Shown here: in pieces, positions 7,845 through 16,919 of the stretch | Layout: each line of letters starts with the position of its first letter | Position numbering within the stretch: position 1 is the stretch's first letter | NCBI RefSeq assembly: GCF_041240605.1 | Contig: NZ_CP162487.1 | Span: 1,557,001-1,621,000, forward strand | DNA length: 64,000 nt | Origin: Xanthomonas sp. DAR 80977 | Lineage (GTDB): Bacteria > Pseudomonadota > Gammaproteobacteria > Xanthomonadales > Xanthomonadaceae | Direction: 5' to 3' | Notes under the pieces: generated by a model | What the model was told of the DNA's origin: nothing | What the model saw: only the letters and a program-made list of their open reading frames with translations | Databases searched by the model: none | Position numbers and translations under genes: made by a program

Positions 7845-10589
7845 TCACCGCGGAATGGGCGCCGTGCCCTGGATCGAGAACGCGGCCTCGCCGCCGGGCG
7901 CGTCGGTGCCGGGCTGGCCGCCGCCGACGAACACGCGGTAGTCGCCGGGCTGCACCGCGCGCTGGCCGGCGCGATCGACATCGCTCAGCTGCCGCGGTTC
8001 CAGCTCGAACGTCAGCTCGCGCGATTCGCCCGGCTGCAGCGTCACCCGCTGGAAGCCGACCAGGCTGCGCAGCGGCGACTGCGGGCGTTGCGGATACTGC
8101 AGGTACACCTGCACCACCTCGTCGCCGGCGCGCGTGCCGCTGTTGCGTACCTGCGTGCGCACCTGCAGGGTCGCGCCCGCCTGCAGCGTCGTCGCCGACA
8201 GCTGCGGCGCGGCGTAGGCGAAGCTGGTGTAGCTCAGCCCGCTGCCGAACGCGAACAGCGGCTCGCCCTTGAAGTAGCGGTAGGTGCGGCCCTTCATGTC
8301 GTAGCTGACGTAGGCCGGCAGGTCCTTGGTGGAGCGGTAGAAGGTCACCGGCAGGCGGCCGCCCGGGTTGACGTCGCCGGCCAGCGCCTGCGCGATCGCG
8401 GTGCCGCCGGATTGCCCCGGATACCACGCCGCGACGATCGCGTCGGCATGCTGCCTGGCCCAGTTCAGCGCCACCGCGCTGCCGCTCATCAGCACCACCA
8501 CGAGCGGCTTGCCGCTGGCCTTGGCGCGTTCCAGCAGCGCCTGCTGCGGCGCGGGCAGGGCGAGGTCGTTGCGATCGCCGCCGTCGAAGCCGGGCACGTC
8601 GATGCGCAGTTCCTCGCCTTCCACGTCCGGCGACAGGCCGACGAAGGCGACCACCGCGTCGGCCTGCGCGACCGCGCGCTCGGCCTCGGCCAGCTGCAAT
8701 GCCGGCGGCGCCAGCCATTCCAGGCGCAGGCCCTGGTCCTGGCCGCGGTGCTCCAGTTCCAGGCGGATGCGGCGCGGGCGCGCATCGTCGAAGTGCAGCA
8801 CGGTCTCGACGTTGCGGCCGTCGGCGTTGTGCATGCCGGCCGGCACGTGCTTGTCCTCGGCGTTGCCGGCGACGACCAACTGGTCGTCGATGTACAGCCG
8901 CACCGGATCGTGGCCGGCGCAATCGAAGCAGCGCGCCACGCGCACCGCCAGGGTGTAGTCGCCCGGCCCGGGCGGCAGCAGCTCGCCGCTCCAGCGCACC
9001 GAGTAGCGGTCCTTGTCCACGCCCTTGGCCGGCGCCACGTGGTCCCAGTTGAAGCTGACCACGCGGTCCTGGCGCTGCGTGCGCGGGCTGCCGGCCAGAT
9101 CGACGTTGTCGAAATATTCGCCACGCAAGCCGGGTTCGCCGTCGCTGCGCAAGGCGGTCTCGGGGATCATGCCGGGCACGCCGGCGGCGAGCGGAGCGCC
9201 TTGCGCGTAGCTCACGTTCGCGGCGCCGAAGCGCTCGCGCAGGCCCAGCAGCGGCGTCACCGGCGCGGCCGAGGTGCCCTGGTAGTTGGCTTCCAGCGCG
9301 GCCAGCGCGTCGGCGTTGGGGCCTAGCACCGCCAGGCGCAGGCCCGGTTTCAGCGGCAAGGTGGCGTTGCGGTTCTGCAGCAGCACGAGCGATTGCTGCG
9401 CGGCCTGCAGCGCCAGCGCGCGGTGCTTTGCGCTGTCCACGTCCCTGGCGCCCAGCCGCGCATACGGATCCTTGCGCTGCGGCTGCAGTTCGCCGAGCCG
9501 GTAGCGCGCGGCGAACAGCCGCACCAGAGACTGGTCGAGCAGGGCTTCGTCGGCCTCGCCGCGCTCGATCGCCTGGCCCAGTTCGGCATAGGCGTGGCCG
9601 CAGTTGAGGTCGTGGCCGGCCTTGAGCGCGGCGGCGGAGGAGCCGGCGTTGTCGGCGCGGAAATAATGGAACTGGGTCATGTCGTCGACCGCGTCGCAGT
9701 CGGAGACGACGAAGCCCTTGAAGCCCCAGTCGCCGCGCAGGCGGCCGTTGAGCAGCCAGTCGGCGGCGCAGGCCGGTGTGCCGTGCAGCGAGTTGTAGGC
9801 GCACATCACCGAGCCGGCGCGGCCGTCGACGATGGCGGCGCGGAACGCCGGGGTATAGGTCGCCTCCACGTCGCGCGGCGACACGTCCACGTCGAAGCCG
9901 TGGCGGCCGGGTTCCGGGCCGCTGTGCACGGCCAGGTGCTTGGGCGTGGCGATGGTGCGCGGGTGCGCGGGATCGTCGCCCTGCAGGCCGTGGATGAAGC
10001 CCACCGCCAGTTGCCCGGTGAGGTAGGGATCCTCGCCGTAGGTCTCCATGCCGCGGCCCCAGCGCGGGTCGCGGAAGATGTTGATGTTCGGCGACCAGAT
10101 GGTCAGCCCGGCGTAGCGCGGGTGGTCCTTGCCGGGGCCGCCGGCGAGATTGAACTTGGCGCGCGCTTCGGTGGAGGTCACCGTGCCGACCTGCTCGAGC
10201 AGGTCCGCGTTCCAGGTCGCGGCCAGGCCGATCGCCTGCGGGAACACGGTGGCGTAGCCGTTGCGGGCGATGCCGTGCAGGCCCTCGCTCCACCATTCGT
10301 AGGCCGGCACGCCCAGGCGCGGGATCGCCGGCGCGTCGTTCATCGCCTGCGCGATCTTTTCCTCGCGGGTCATCTTCGCCACCAGCGCGGCGGCGCGGTC
10401 CTCGGCGTCGTCGGCGTGCGCGAGCGGCGCAGCGGCCAACCCAAGCACACACAGTCCCCGCGAAATCCCCTGTAGGAGCGGCTTCAGCCGCGACCGTGCG
10501 CTGTCCGCCTCGCGCCACGCGCAAACGCTCGCGGTGAGCCGGATGTCCTCGCGCCGGCGCGCGGGCCGGCCTGTGTTCCGCATCCGCAT
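7845..10589 (-). CDS. nixI: GH3 beta-xylosidase
   Basis: About 914 residues. ATG 10589 overlaps the nixH stop as TGATG; a second ATG at 10583 is also possible. The N-terminal GH3 barrel includes KHLAVHSGPEPGRHG and the nucleophile Asp at about 297 in GFVVSDCDAVDDM. A PA14-like insertion (about 400-520, starting near RGEYFDNVDLAGS) and a C-terminal fibronectin III-like domain (GDEVVQVYLQYP) follow. In X. campestris NixI removes the beta-1,2-xylose of plant N-glycans. The secretion signal appears to be ISRGLCVLGLAAAPLAHA (about 42-59), preceded by about 40 residues, of which roughly 32-40 (RSRLKPLLQ) are the translation of a REP unit. The leader is therefore unusual; a downstream start cannot be excluded. 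Confidence 0.92.
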   Translation of the reverse strand: MRMRNTGRPARRREDIRLTASVCAWREADSARSRLKPLLQGISRGLCVLGLAAAPLAHADDAEDRAAALVAKMTREEKIAQAMNDAPAIPRLGVPAYEWWSEGLHGIARNGYATVFPQAIGLAATWNADLLEQVGTVTSTEARAKFNLAGGPGKDHPRYAGLTIWSPNINIFRDPRWGRGMETYGEDPYLTGQLAVGFIHGLQGDDPAHPRTIATPKHLAVHSGPEPGRHGFDVDVSPRDVEATYTPAFRAAIVDGRAGSVMCAYNSLHGTPACAADWLLNGRLRGDWGFKGFVVSDCDAVDDMTQFHYFRADNAGSSAAALKAGHDLNCGHAYAELGQAIERGEADEALLDQSLVRLFAARYRLGELQPQRKDPYARLGARDVDSAKHRALALQAAQQSLVLLQNRNATLPLKPGLRLAVLGPNADALAALEANYQGTSAAPVTPLLGLRERFGAANVSYAQGAPLAAGVPGMIPETALRSDGEPGLRGEYFDNVDLAGSPRTQRQDRVVSFNWDHVAPAKGVDKDRYSVRWSGELLPPGPGDYTLAVRVARCFDCAGHDPVRLYIDDQLVVAGNAEDKHVPAGMHNADGRNVETVLHFDDARPRRIRLELEHRGQDQGLRLEWLAPPALQLAEAERAVAQADAVVAFVGLSPDVEGEELRIDVPGFDGGDRNDLALPAPQQALLERAKASGKPLVVVLMSGSAVALNWARQHADAIVAAWYPGQSGGTAIAQALAGDVNPGGRLPVTFYRSTKDLPAYVSYDMKGRTYRYFKGEPLFAFGSGLSYTSFAYAAPQLSATTLQAGATLQVRTQVRNSGTRAGDEVVQVYLQYPQRPQSPLRSLVGFQRVTLQPGESRELTFELEPRQLSDVDRAGQRAVQPGDYRVFVGGGQPGTDAPGGEAAFSIQGTAPIPR
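10472..10495. repeat. single REP unit inside the nixI leader
   Basis: One 24-base unit (GTAGGAGCGGCTTCAGCC and CGACC) identical in kind to the pairs at 3694 and 6160, but lying in the reading frame of nixI between the first ATG and the hydrophobic core of the signal peptide. Read in frame it gives RSRLKPLLQ. Confidence 0.9.
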
Positions 10590-13288
10590 CACTTCGCCTC
10601 CGCCGGCTCGGGCGGCGAACCGGCCAGCGTGTCGGCCAGGTCGCGCACCTGCAGGGCGCCGCGCAGCTGTTCCAGCGTGGCGGCGCTGCGCACGTGCACG
10701 GTCAGCGGCTCGCCCGGCAGCAGGTCGAAGGCGTTGTCGGACAGCGTGGCGTCCAGGTCGCCGAACGCCAGCCACACTTCGCGCGCCAGGGTGTTGCTGG
10801 TCAGGGTCAGTGCGTAGCCGTCGCCGTCGGCACGCAGCTCGCTGCGGATGTCGGGGCTGGGCAGGTGCAGATTCTTGGCCGCATCGAAGAACACCAGGTT
10901 GCGCGACAGCACGCGCGCGCCGTCGAGCAGTTCGAACACCGCGAAGCTGCGCATCGGATCGGCGCGGCGCAGCAGCTGCGCATCGCTGAAGCTGCCCACG
11001 CGCACGCTGGACAGCGGCGCCAGGGTCACCGGCTTCTCGCTCTTGCTCAGCACCTTGCCGGACACGTCCATCACCCGCATGCGCCAGCGCGCGGCCAGCG
11101 GCACGGTGCGGTCGGACACCAGCGTCACCTCGGTCTGGCCCTTGTCGTTGCGCAGCGCGGCGATCAGTTCCGGCGCATAGAAGCGCTTGGCGTGGTAGTG
11201 CAGCGCCTTCCAGCGGCCGAAGTAGTCCAGGCTCGACCAGGACGCGCCCGGCCACACGTCGTTGAGCTGCCAGTACAGCGAGCCCATCGACTGCGGCCGC
11301 GATGCGCGCAGGTGCTCGGCGGCCAGGGCGATGCCCTCGGCCTGCATCAGCTGGCTCAGGTAGACGAAGCTCTCGAAGTCCTTCGGCTCGCCGAATTCGC
11401 GGCGGATGTACAGCAGCAGGCGCTGGTTGCCGTTGCCCTTGTCGAACTTCTGGTGCGCGCGCATCACCGGCGATTCCGGCTGCAGGTCGCCGGGTTCGGC
11501 GAAGGCGCGGATCGTGCGCATTTCCGGGAACGACTGCAGGCCGTATTCGGACATGAAGCGCGGGGTCACGTTGAGGTATTCGGTGACCGGCAGCGCCGGG
11601 CCGCCCCACACCTTCCAGTAGTGCATGTCGCCGTCGTCGGGCTGGTCGGCGGCGCCGTCGAAGTCGGTGCCGGGCGAGGTCGCCCAGTACGGGGTGTCGC
11701 TGTCGTACTTGCTCACCGCCTCGCGCAGCACGGTGCCGAACAAGGTGGTCATGCCGCGCTCGATGCGGCTGCGTTCCTCCGGGTCGATCGACTGCTTGAA
11801 CTTGACCCGGTCGCCCCAGTTTTCCCAGCCGGTCTGCACTTCGTTGTTGCCGCACCAGATCACGATGCTGGGGTGGTCGCCCAGGCGCTTGACCTGCGCC
11901 TCGGCCTCGGCGCGGGTGTTCTCGCGGAACGCCACGTCGTAGGGCGGGATCGCGCCGCCGAACATGAAGTCCTGCCAGATCATGATGCCCAGGCGGTCGG
12001 CGTCCTCGTAGAAGCTGTCCGGCTGGTAGTGGCCGCCACCCCACATGCGCAGCATGTTCATGTTGGCGTCGCGCGCCGATTGCAGGATGCCGCGCATGCG
12101 CGCCGCATCGACCCGGCTGGGGAAGCTGTCGAATGGGATCAGGTTGGCGCCCTTGGCGAACACCGGGATGCCGTTGACCACGATCGCGAAGCCCTTGCCC
12201 CACTGGTCCTTGTCGCGGCGCAGCTCGACGCTGCGCAGGCCGGTGACGCGCTGGGTGTCGATGCTGTCGCCGGCGGCGTCGCGGATGCGCGCCTTGAACG
12301 TGTACAGGTCCTGCCTGCCATAGCCGGCGGGGAACCAGCGCTGCGGCTTGGCGATGCGCACCGGCACGGTCAGCGTGTTGCTGCCGGGGTCGAGCACCGC
12401 CTTCTGGCTCAGCTGCGCCACGCGCTGGCCGTCGGGGCCGAGCACGTCCAGGTCCAGTTGCACCTCGCCGCCGCGGCCGGCCTGGACTTCCAGCTGCGCG
12501 AGCAGTTGCGCCGCGTCGGCATCGACGCGTTGCTGGGCGATGTGCAGGCCTTCCACGCGCAGCGCGTCCCAGGCTTCCACGCGCACGTCCTGCCAGATGC
12601 CGGCGGTGACGATGCGCGGACCCCAGTCCCAGCCGAAGGTGTACGGCGCCTTGCGCACGTAGGTGGAACTGTGCCGCGCCACCGGCTCGTCGCCGAACGC
12701 GGAGTCGTAGGCGCCGGGCAGCGCGTACGGCTGCTTGGCCAGCCACGGCTGCAGTTTCTTGATCGGCGAATACAGCCGCACTTCCAGCACGTTGTCGCCG
12801 CGCTTGAGCAGCGGCTTGGCGTCGACCCGCCACTGCCGGAACATGTTGTCGGCGGCGAGCAGCTTCTTGCCGTTGAGGTAGACCTCGGCGAAGGTGTCCA
12901 GGCCGTCGAACACCAGTTCCACGTGCTCGCGCGCGAGCAGCGCGGCGTCGGCCTTGAAGCGGGTCTGGTACTGCCAGTCGCTGAGCCCGGCCCACTGGAT
13001 CCTGGCTTCGTTGTCGCGATAGAACGGATCGGGCACCACCCCGGCCGCGATCAGGTCGGTCTGCACCGTGCCAGGTACCTGCGCCGGCAGCCATTGCGCC
13101 GCCTTCGGGAACTCCTTGGCGTGGGTCTCGCCCGGCGCCAGCCGCACCTGCCAGCCCTGCTGCAGCGACAGCGTCGCCGGTGCCGCCGCCTGGGCCAGCG
13201 CCGGCAGGCCCAACGCCAGCAGCAGCCCGAGCCGGGCGGGGAAGCGCGCGCGCGGCGCGGAACGGGAACGGCGATGCGGCTGGGTCAT
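10589..13288 (-). CDS. nixH: GH2 beta-mannosidase
   Basis: 899 residues with a long basic n-region and a signal peptide (about 1-35, cleaved near AQA). The domain order is sugar-binding sandwich, immunoglobulin-like sandwich, then barrel. The acid/base Glu is at about 483 in VIWCGNNEVQTGW, the CGNNE form typical of beta-mannosidases rather than beta-galactosidases. The nucleophile Glu is at about 581 in MSEYGLQSFPEM. It should cut the Man-beta-1,4-GlcNAc bond of the N-glycan core. It starts 16 bases after nixG and its TGA overlaps the nixI ATG, so the three are translationally close. Length is usual for the family. Confidence 0.94.
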   Translation of the reverse strand: MTQPHRRSRSAPRARFPARLGLLLALGLPALAQAAAPATLSLQQGWQVRLAPGETHAKEFPKAAQWLPAQVPGTVQTDLIAAGVVPDPFYRDNEARIQWAGLSDWQYQTRFKADAALLAREHVELVFDGLDTFAEVYLNGKKLLAADNMFRQWRVDAKPLLKRGDNVLEVRLYSPIKKLQPWLAKQPYALPGAYDSAFGDEPVARHSSTYVRKAPYTFGWDWGPRIVTAGIWQDVRVEAWDALRVEGLHIAQQRVDADAAQLLAQLEVQAGRGGEVQLDLDVLGPDGQRVAQLSQKAVLDPGSNTLTVPVRIAKPQRWFPAGYGRQDLYTFKARIRDAAGDSIDTQRVTGLRSVELRRDKDQWGKGFAIVVNGIPVFAKGANLIPFDSFPSRVDAARMRGILQSARDANMNMLRMWGGGHYQPDSFYEDADRLGIMIWQDFMFGGAIPPYDVAFRENTRAEAEAQVKRLGDHPSIVIWCGNNEVQTGWENWGDRVKFKQSIDPEERSRIERGMTTLFGTVLREAVSKYDSDTPYWATSPGTDFDGAADQPDDGDMHYWKVWGGPALPVTEYLNVTPRFMSEYGLQSFPEMRTIRAFAEPGDLQPESPVMRAHQKFDKGNGNQRLLLYIRREFGEPKDFESFVYLSQLMQAEGIALAAEHLRASRPQSMGSLYWQLNDVWPGASWSSLDYFGRWKALHYHAKRFYAPELIAALRNDKGQTEVTLVSDRTVPLAARWRMRVMDVSGKVLSKSEKPVTLAPLSSVRVGSFSDAQLLRRADPMRSFAVFELLDGARVLSRNLVFFDAAKNLHLPSPDIRSELRADGDGYALTLTSNTLAREVWLAFGDLDATLSDNAFDLLPGEPLTVHVRSAATLEQLRGALQVRDLADTLAGSPPEPAEAK

Positions 13289-13304
13289 GCGTGGGTCTCC
13301 AGGG

Positions 13305-15794
13305 TCAACGCGCGGCGGCGGGGGGCGCCTGCGCGGTGGTTTCGATCAGGTGGACGGCGCCGATGGCGTAGTACGGGCCGTTGATGCGTGCGGTGGAGCG
13401 CAGGCACAGGTCGTGCGTGCCCGATTGCGCCGGCAGCGGCGCTTCCAGCGAGAACTGCTCGCCCAGCGCCTTGCCGCCCGGCAGCGGGATCCGCGCCAGC
13501 AGCTTGCCCTTGCAGTCGCCCAGGCGCACTTCCAGTTCGCCGTGCGCGGTCTTGGCCGGGTACTGCTTGACCTTGGCCTGTTCATGCGCCAGCCCGTAGT
13601 TGCGCGCCAGCCGCGCCGCATCGATGCGGATGCTGGCGATGCCGTCCAGGCGCGCGTCGGCGTAGCGCCAGCAGCTGCCGAACAGGTCGATGTTGAACAC
13701 CGGCGTGTCCTTGCCCGGCATGTCCGGCAGCAGCGGCACGCGCAGGCCCAGGTTGCCGTCGGCGCAGGACCCCAGGCCCTGGGTGTCGCGGCTGAGCAGG
13801 CCGGGGCGGTCCAGGATGCGGGTGCGCGCGGCGGCCAGCAGGCTGCCGTCGTCGGCGAAGGTGGCCGCGCGCACGGTGACCGGCAGGGTCACCTCGAACG
13901 GCTTGGCGTAGCGCGGCGAATCGGCCTTGGGTTCGCTGCCGTCGGTGGTGTAGCGGAAGCTGCCGAACCTGGCCTGGTTGCCGAGCACGATGCTGGCCTT
14001 GCCGCTGTCCAGCGCGGCGTTGTCGCCGCCCTGGATGGCGATGTCCGGCGCGAACGCGCCGTCGCCGTAGTCGATGCCGAGCGCGCGGTAGCGGTTGAGC
14101 TGCGCCGGCAGGCGCTGCAGGAAGCCGTCCCAGCTGCGCACCGCCATCGGCGACCACGCCGCTTCGGCCAGCGCGCCCAGGCGCGGGAACAGCGCGTGGT
14201 CGATGTGCCAGGCCGAGGGAATGTACTCGGCCCACAGCGCGGCCTGCGCGCCGAGCACGTGCTTGGCTTCCTCGGCGCTGAGCGCGGCCGGCACCGGATC
14301 GAACTCGTAGACCTTCTGCAGCGGCAGCACCGCCAGGCGCCCGTTGGGCTCGTCGCTGCGCGCGCTCTGCAGGTTGTCCAGGTACAGCCAGCCGGCCGGC
14401 ACCAGCACCACGTCGTGGCCCTGCTTGGCCGCGGTCACCGCGCCGTCGACGCCGCGCCAGGACATCACCGACGCGCTCGCCGGCAGGCCGCCTTCCAGGA
14501 TCTCGTCCCAGCCGATCAGGCGCCGCTGGTGCTTGCTCAGGTAGTCGGACAGCTGCTGGTTGAACCAGCCCTGCATCGCGTGCGCGTCCTTGACCCCGAG
14601 CTTGCGCATCTGCGCGCGCACCGCCGGCGAACGCTCCCACTGGTCCTTGACCGCTTCGTCGCCGCCGATGTGGATGTACGGCGAGGGGAACAGCTGCAGC
14701 ACTTCGTCGAGCACGCCCTGGATGAAGGTCATGCTCTTTTCGTCGGTATCGAACAGGTAGGGATTGACGCCCCAGTCCACCGACACCTTCGGCCGCTGCT
14801 TGGTCACGCCGACCAGTTCCGGATACGCCGCCACCGCCGCCTGCGCATGCCCGGGCATGTCCAGTTCCGGCACGATGGTGATGTGCCGCGCGGCGGCGTA
14901 GGCGACCAGGTCGCGGATCTGGTCCTGGGTGTAGAAGCCGCCGTAGCGGTCGGGCACGTCATGGCTGCCGGCGCCGGGCGGGGTGCGCCAGGCGCCGATC
15001 TCGGTGAGCTTGGGATAGCGCTTGATCTCGATGCGCCAGCCCTGGTCGTCGGTCAGGTGCAGGTGCAGCACGTTGAGCTTGTGCTCGGCCATCGCGTCGA
15101 TGACGTGCTTGACCGTGTCCGGGCCGTGGAAATGGCGGGCCACGTCGAGCAGCAGACCGCGCCAGCCGAAGCGCGGCCAGTCGCGGATCTTGACCTCCGG
15201 CACGTCCACCTCGCCCTTGCCGGCATCGGGGGTGAGCAGCTGCCAGGCGCTCATCGCGCCGTAGAACAGGCCGCGCTCGTCGCGCGCCTGGATCAGCATG
15301 GTGTTGCCGTCCACGTCCAGCGCATAGCCCTCCGCCGCTTCCACCGGGGCATTGGGGTTCATCTGCAGGCGGATGCTGCCGTTGGCCGGGATGGTCTCGG
15401 CGCGCACGTCCAGCGACAGGCCGCGGGTGCTTTCCAGCAGCGCCGCCAGTTGCCGGGCCACGCGCATGGCGGGTTCGTCGTCGGTCGGCACCGACAGCGT
15501 GCTGCCGGTGCCGACGGTCAGCGTGGCGCTGCCGCGCTTGACCTGCGCCGGCGCCGGAATCAGCGGCAGCGGCGCGGTGTCCTCCGCCGCCGGCTTCGGC
15601 GCGGGGGCGGCGGGGGGCGCGGCAGGCTTGGCGGCCTGCGCGGGAGCGGCGGCGTCGCGGTCGCAGCCGCCCAGCATGGCGACCAGTGCGAACAGGGCAA
15701 GCCCCAGCCACGTGATGCGGGAAGCCGCCGCGACGCCCGCCGGGGCGGTCGTCGGGCGGTGCGGCGTACGGGGGCGTGCACCCACTGCAGTCAT
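13305..15794 (-). CDS. nixG: GH20 beta-N-acetylhexosaminidase, lipoprotein
   Basis: 829 residues. A hydrophobic segment ends in the lipobox-like LGGC, so Cys at about 44 should be lipidated; an Ala/Pro-rich linker (about 48-75) follows. The N-terminal GH20b domain spans roughly 80-200 and the barrel 205-560, with the catalytic Asp-Glu pair at about 379-380 in YIHIGGDEAVKDQW. The C-terminal 250 residues look like added beta-sandwich or chitobiase-type domains. It should release terminal GlcNAc from antennae or from chitobiose. It lies 55 bases after the GH18 gene in the same operon. A membrane-tethered GH20 fits stepwise trimming at the envelope. Confidence 0.93.
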   Translation of the reverse strand: MTAVGARPRTPHRPTTAPAGVAAASRITWLGLALFALVAMLGGCDRDAAAPAQAAKPAAPPAAPAPKPAAEDTAPLPLIPAPAQVKRGSATLTVGTGSTLSVPTDDEPAMRVARQLAALLESTRGLSLDVRAETIPANGSIRLQMNPNAPVEAAEGYALDVDGNTMLIQARDERGLFYGAMSAWQLLTPDAGKGEVDVPEVKIRDWPRFGWRGLLLDVARHFHGPDTVKHVIDAMAEHKLNVLHLHLTDDQGWRIEIKRYPKLTEIGAWRTPPGAGSHDVPDRYGGFYTQDQIRDLVAYAAARHITIVPELDMPGHAQAAVAAYPELVGVTKQRPKVSVDWGVNPYLFDTDEKSMTFIQGVLDEVLQLFPSPYIHIGGDEAVKDQWERSPAVRAQMRKLGVKDAHAMQGWFNQQLSDYLSKHQRRLIGWDEILEGGLPASASVMSWRGVDGAVTAAKQGHDVVLVPAGWLYLDNLQSARSDEPNGRLAVLPLQKVYEFDPVPAALSAEEAKHVLGAQAALWAEYIPSAWHIDHALFPRLGALAEAAWSPMAVRSWDGFLQRLPAQLNRYRALGIDYGDGAFAPDIAIQGGDNAALDSGKASIVLGNQARFGSFRYTTDGSEPKADSPRYAKPFEVTLPVTVRAATFADDGSLLAAARTRILDRPGLLSRDTQGLGSCADGNLGLRVPLLPDMPGKDTPVFNIDLFGSCWRYADARLDGIASIRIDAARLARNYGLAHEQAKVKQYPAKTAHGELEVRLGDCKGKLLARIPLPGGKALGEQFSLEAPLPAQSGTHDLCLRSTARINGPYYAIGAVHLIETTAQAPPAAAR

Positions 15795-15849
15795 TCGGTC
15801 TACCTCGTGCTGTCTGAACGCATATCCTAGTGGATCGGCGCGTAACGGA

Positions 15850-16905
15850 TCAGCGCGACGCGGCCGGCAGCTCGTCCCACACCTTCGGATCTTCGGCGCC
15901 CAGCACCCAGCAGCTGAAGCCTTCCAGGCCGTATTGCTTCACCAGGTCGTAGCGGGCGCGGAAGCTGCGCGCGTCCGGGCGGAACACCCACTCGCGCATG
16001 TCGTCGCGGTAGAAGTAGAACCACGACTCCTGCTCCTGCGCATCCCACTGCACGGTGGCGTTCTGCTCGATCGCCAGCGGGAAGGATTCGTCGGCGTCGA
16101 TGTAGGTCGCCGAGATGTTCGACGCCTCGGTGCCGTCCTCCTTCACCGGGTTGCCGGTATACCAGCGGTAGCCGTAGGTGGCGATGCCCAGCGACAGCTT
16201 CTCCTTCGGCACCTGGGTCAGTGCGTAGTCCAGGTGCTTCTTCATCCACACCATGCCGTCGACCGGGCCCGGCGTGGTCCAGCGGGTGTGCTGGTCGTAG
16301 GTCATCAGGCTGACCAGGTCCACCGCCTGGCCCAGCGCCTTCAGGTCGTAGGCGCCGCGCCAGTACTCCCACATCCACTTGGAGAACTGCCCGCCCTCGG
16401 CGTAGCCCGGCGCGTTCGGCACCACCGCCACCGACATCTTGAAGCCGGCCTTGTGCAGCGCGTCGGCGGTCTGCTTGACCATCAGCGTGTAGGCGTCACG
16501 GTCAGTCCAGGCGATGTTCTCGAAATCGAACTGGAAGCCGTAATAGCCGTTCTTTTTGCCGTGGATCAGCAACGAGGCGATCATGCGCTTCTTCGCATCC
16601 TCGTCGTGCATCAGCTTGTGGAAGCCGTCGCGGCCGGTGGTCATCGACAGGATCGGCATCACCCGCAGCTTCTTTTGCTTGGCGATGTCGTAGATGTAGG
16701 CGTTGGGGGTGCCGTTGACCAGGCCGTTCTGGTCCACGCCGTACCAGGTCGGCACCACCACGTCGATCTTGTCGACGTTGGCCAGGAACGAGTTGGTCGA
16801 TTTCTGCGTGCTCATCAGATAGAACAGCGCGGTCGGGTTCTTGGCCATGGCCGGAGCGCAGACCATGGACAGGGCAAGCAGCAGCCCGGCGAATCGCTTC
16901 ATCAT
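15850..16905 (-). CDS. nixF: GH18 family protein, probable endo-beta-N-acetylglucosaminidase
   Basis: 351 residues from the first of two adjacent ATGs (16905), with a signal peptide MKRFAGLLLALSMVCAPAMA. The GH18 strand-4 motif reads YYGFQFDFEN. The catalytic Glu (about 129) and the Asp two before it (127) are kept, but the two earlier Asp residues of the canonical DxxDxDxE are Tyr and Gln. Other GH18 features are LMTYDQH and a late SCWVLGAEDP. An ENGase would cut between the two core GlcNAc residues and free the glycan from the peptide. It sits 14 bases after the fucosidase gene. The symbol is assigned from operon order and memory of the X. campestris naming. Confidence 0.85.
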   Translation of the reverse strand: MMKRFAGLLLALSMVCAPAMAKNPTALFYLMSTQKSTNSFLANVDKIDVVVPTWYGVDQNGLVNGTPNAYIYDIAKQKKLRVMPILSMTTGRDGFHKLMHDEDAKKRMIASLLIHGKKNGYYGFQFDFENIAWTDRDAYTLMVKQTADALHKAGFKMSVAVVPNAPGYAEGGQFSKWMWEYWRGAYDLKALGQAVDLVSLMTYDQHTRWTTPGPVDGMVWMKKHLDYALTQVPKEKLSLGIATYGYRWYTGNPVKEDGTEASNISATYIDADESFPLAIEQNATVQWDAQEQESWFYFYRDDMREWVFRPDARSFRARYDLVKQYGLEGFSCWVLGAEDPKVWDELPAASR

Positions 16906-16919
16906 CGGGGAGATATCCG

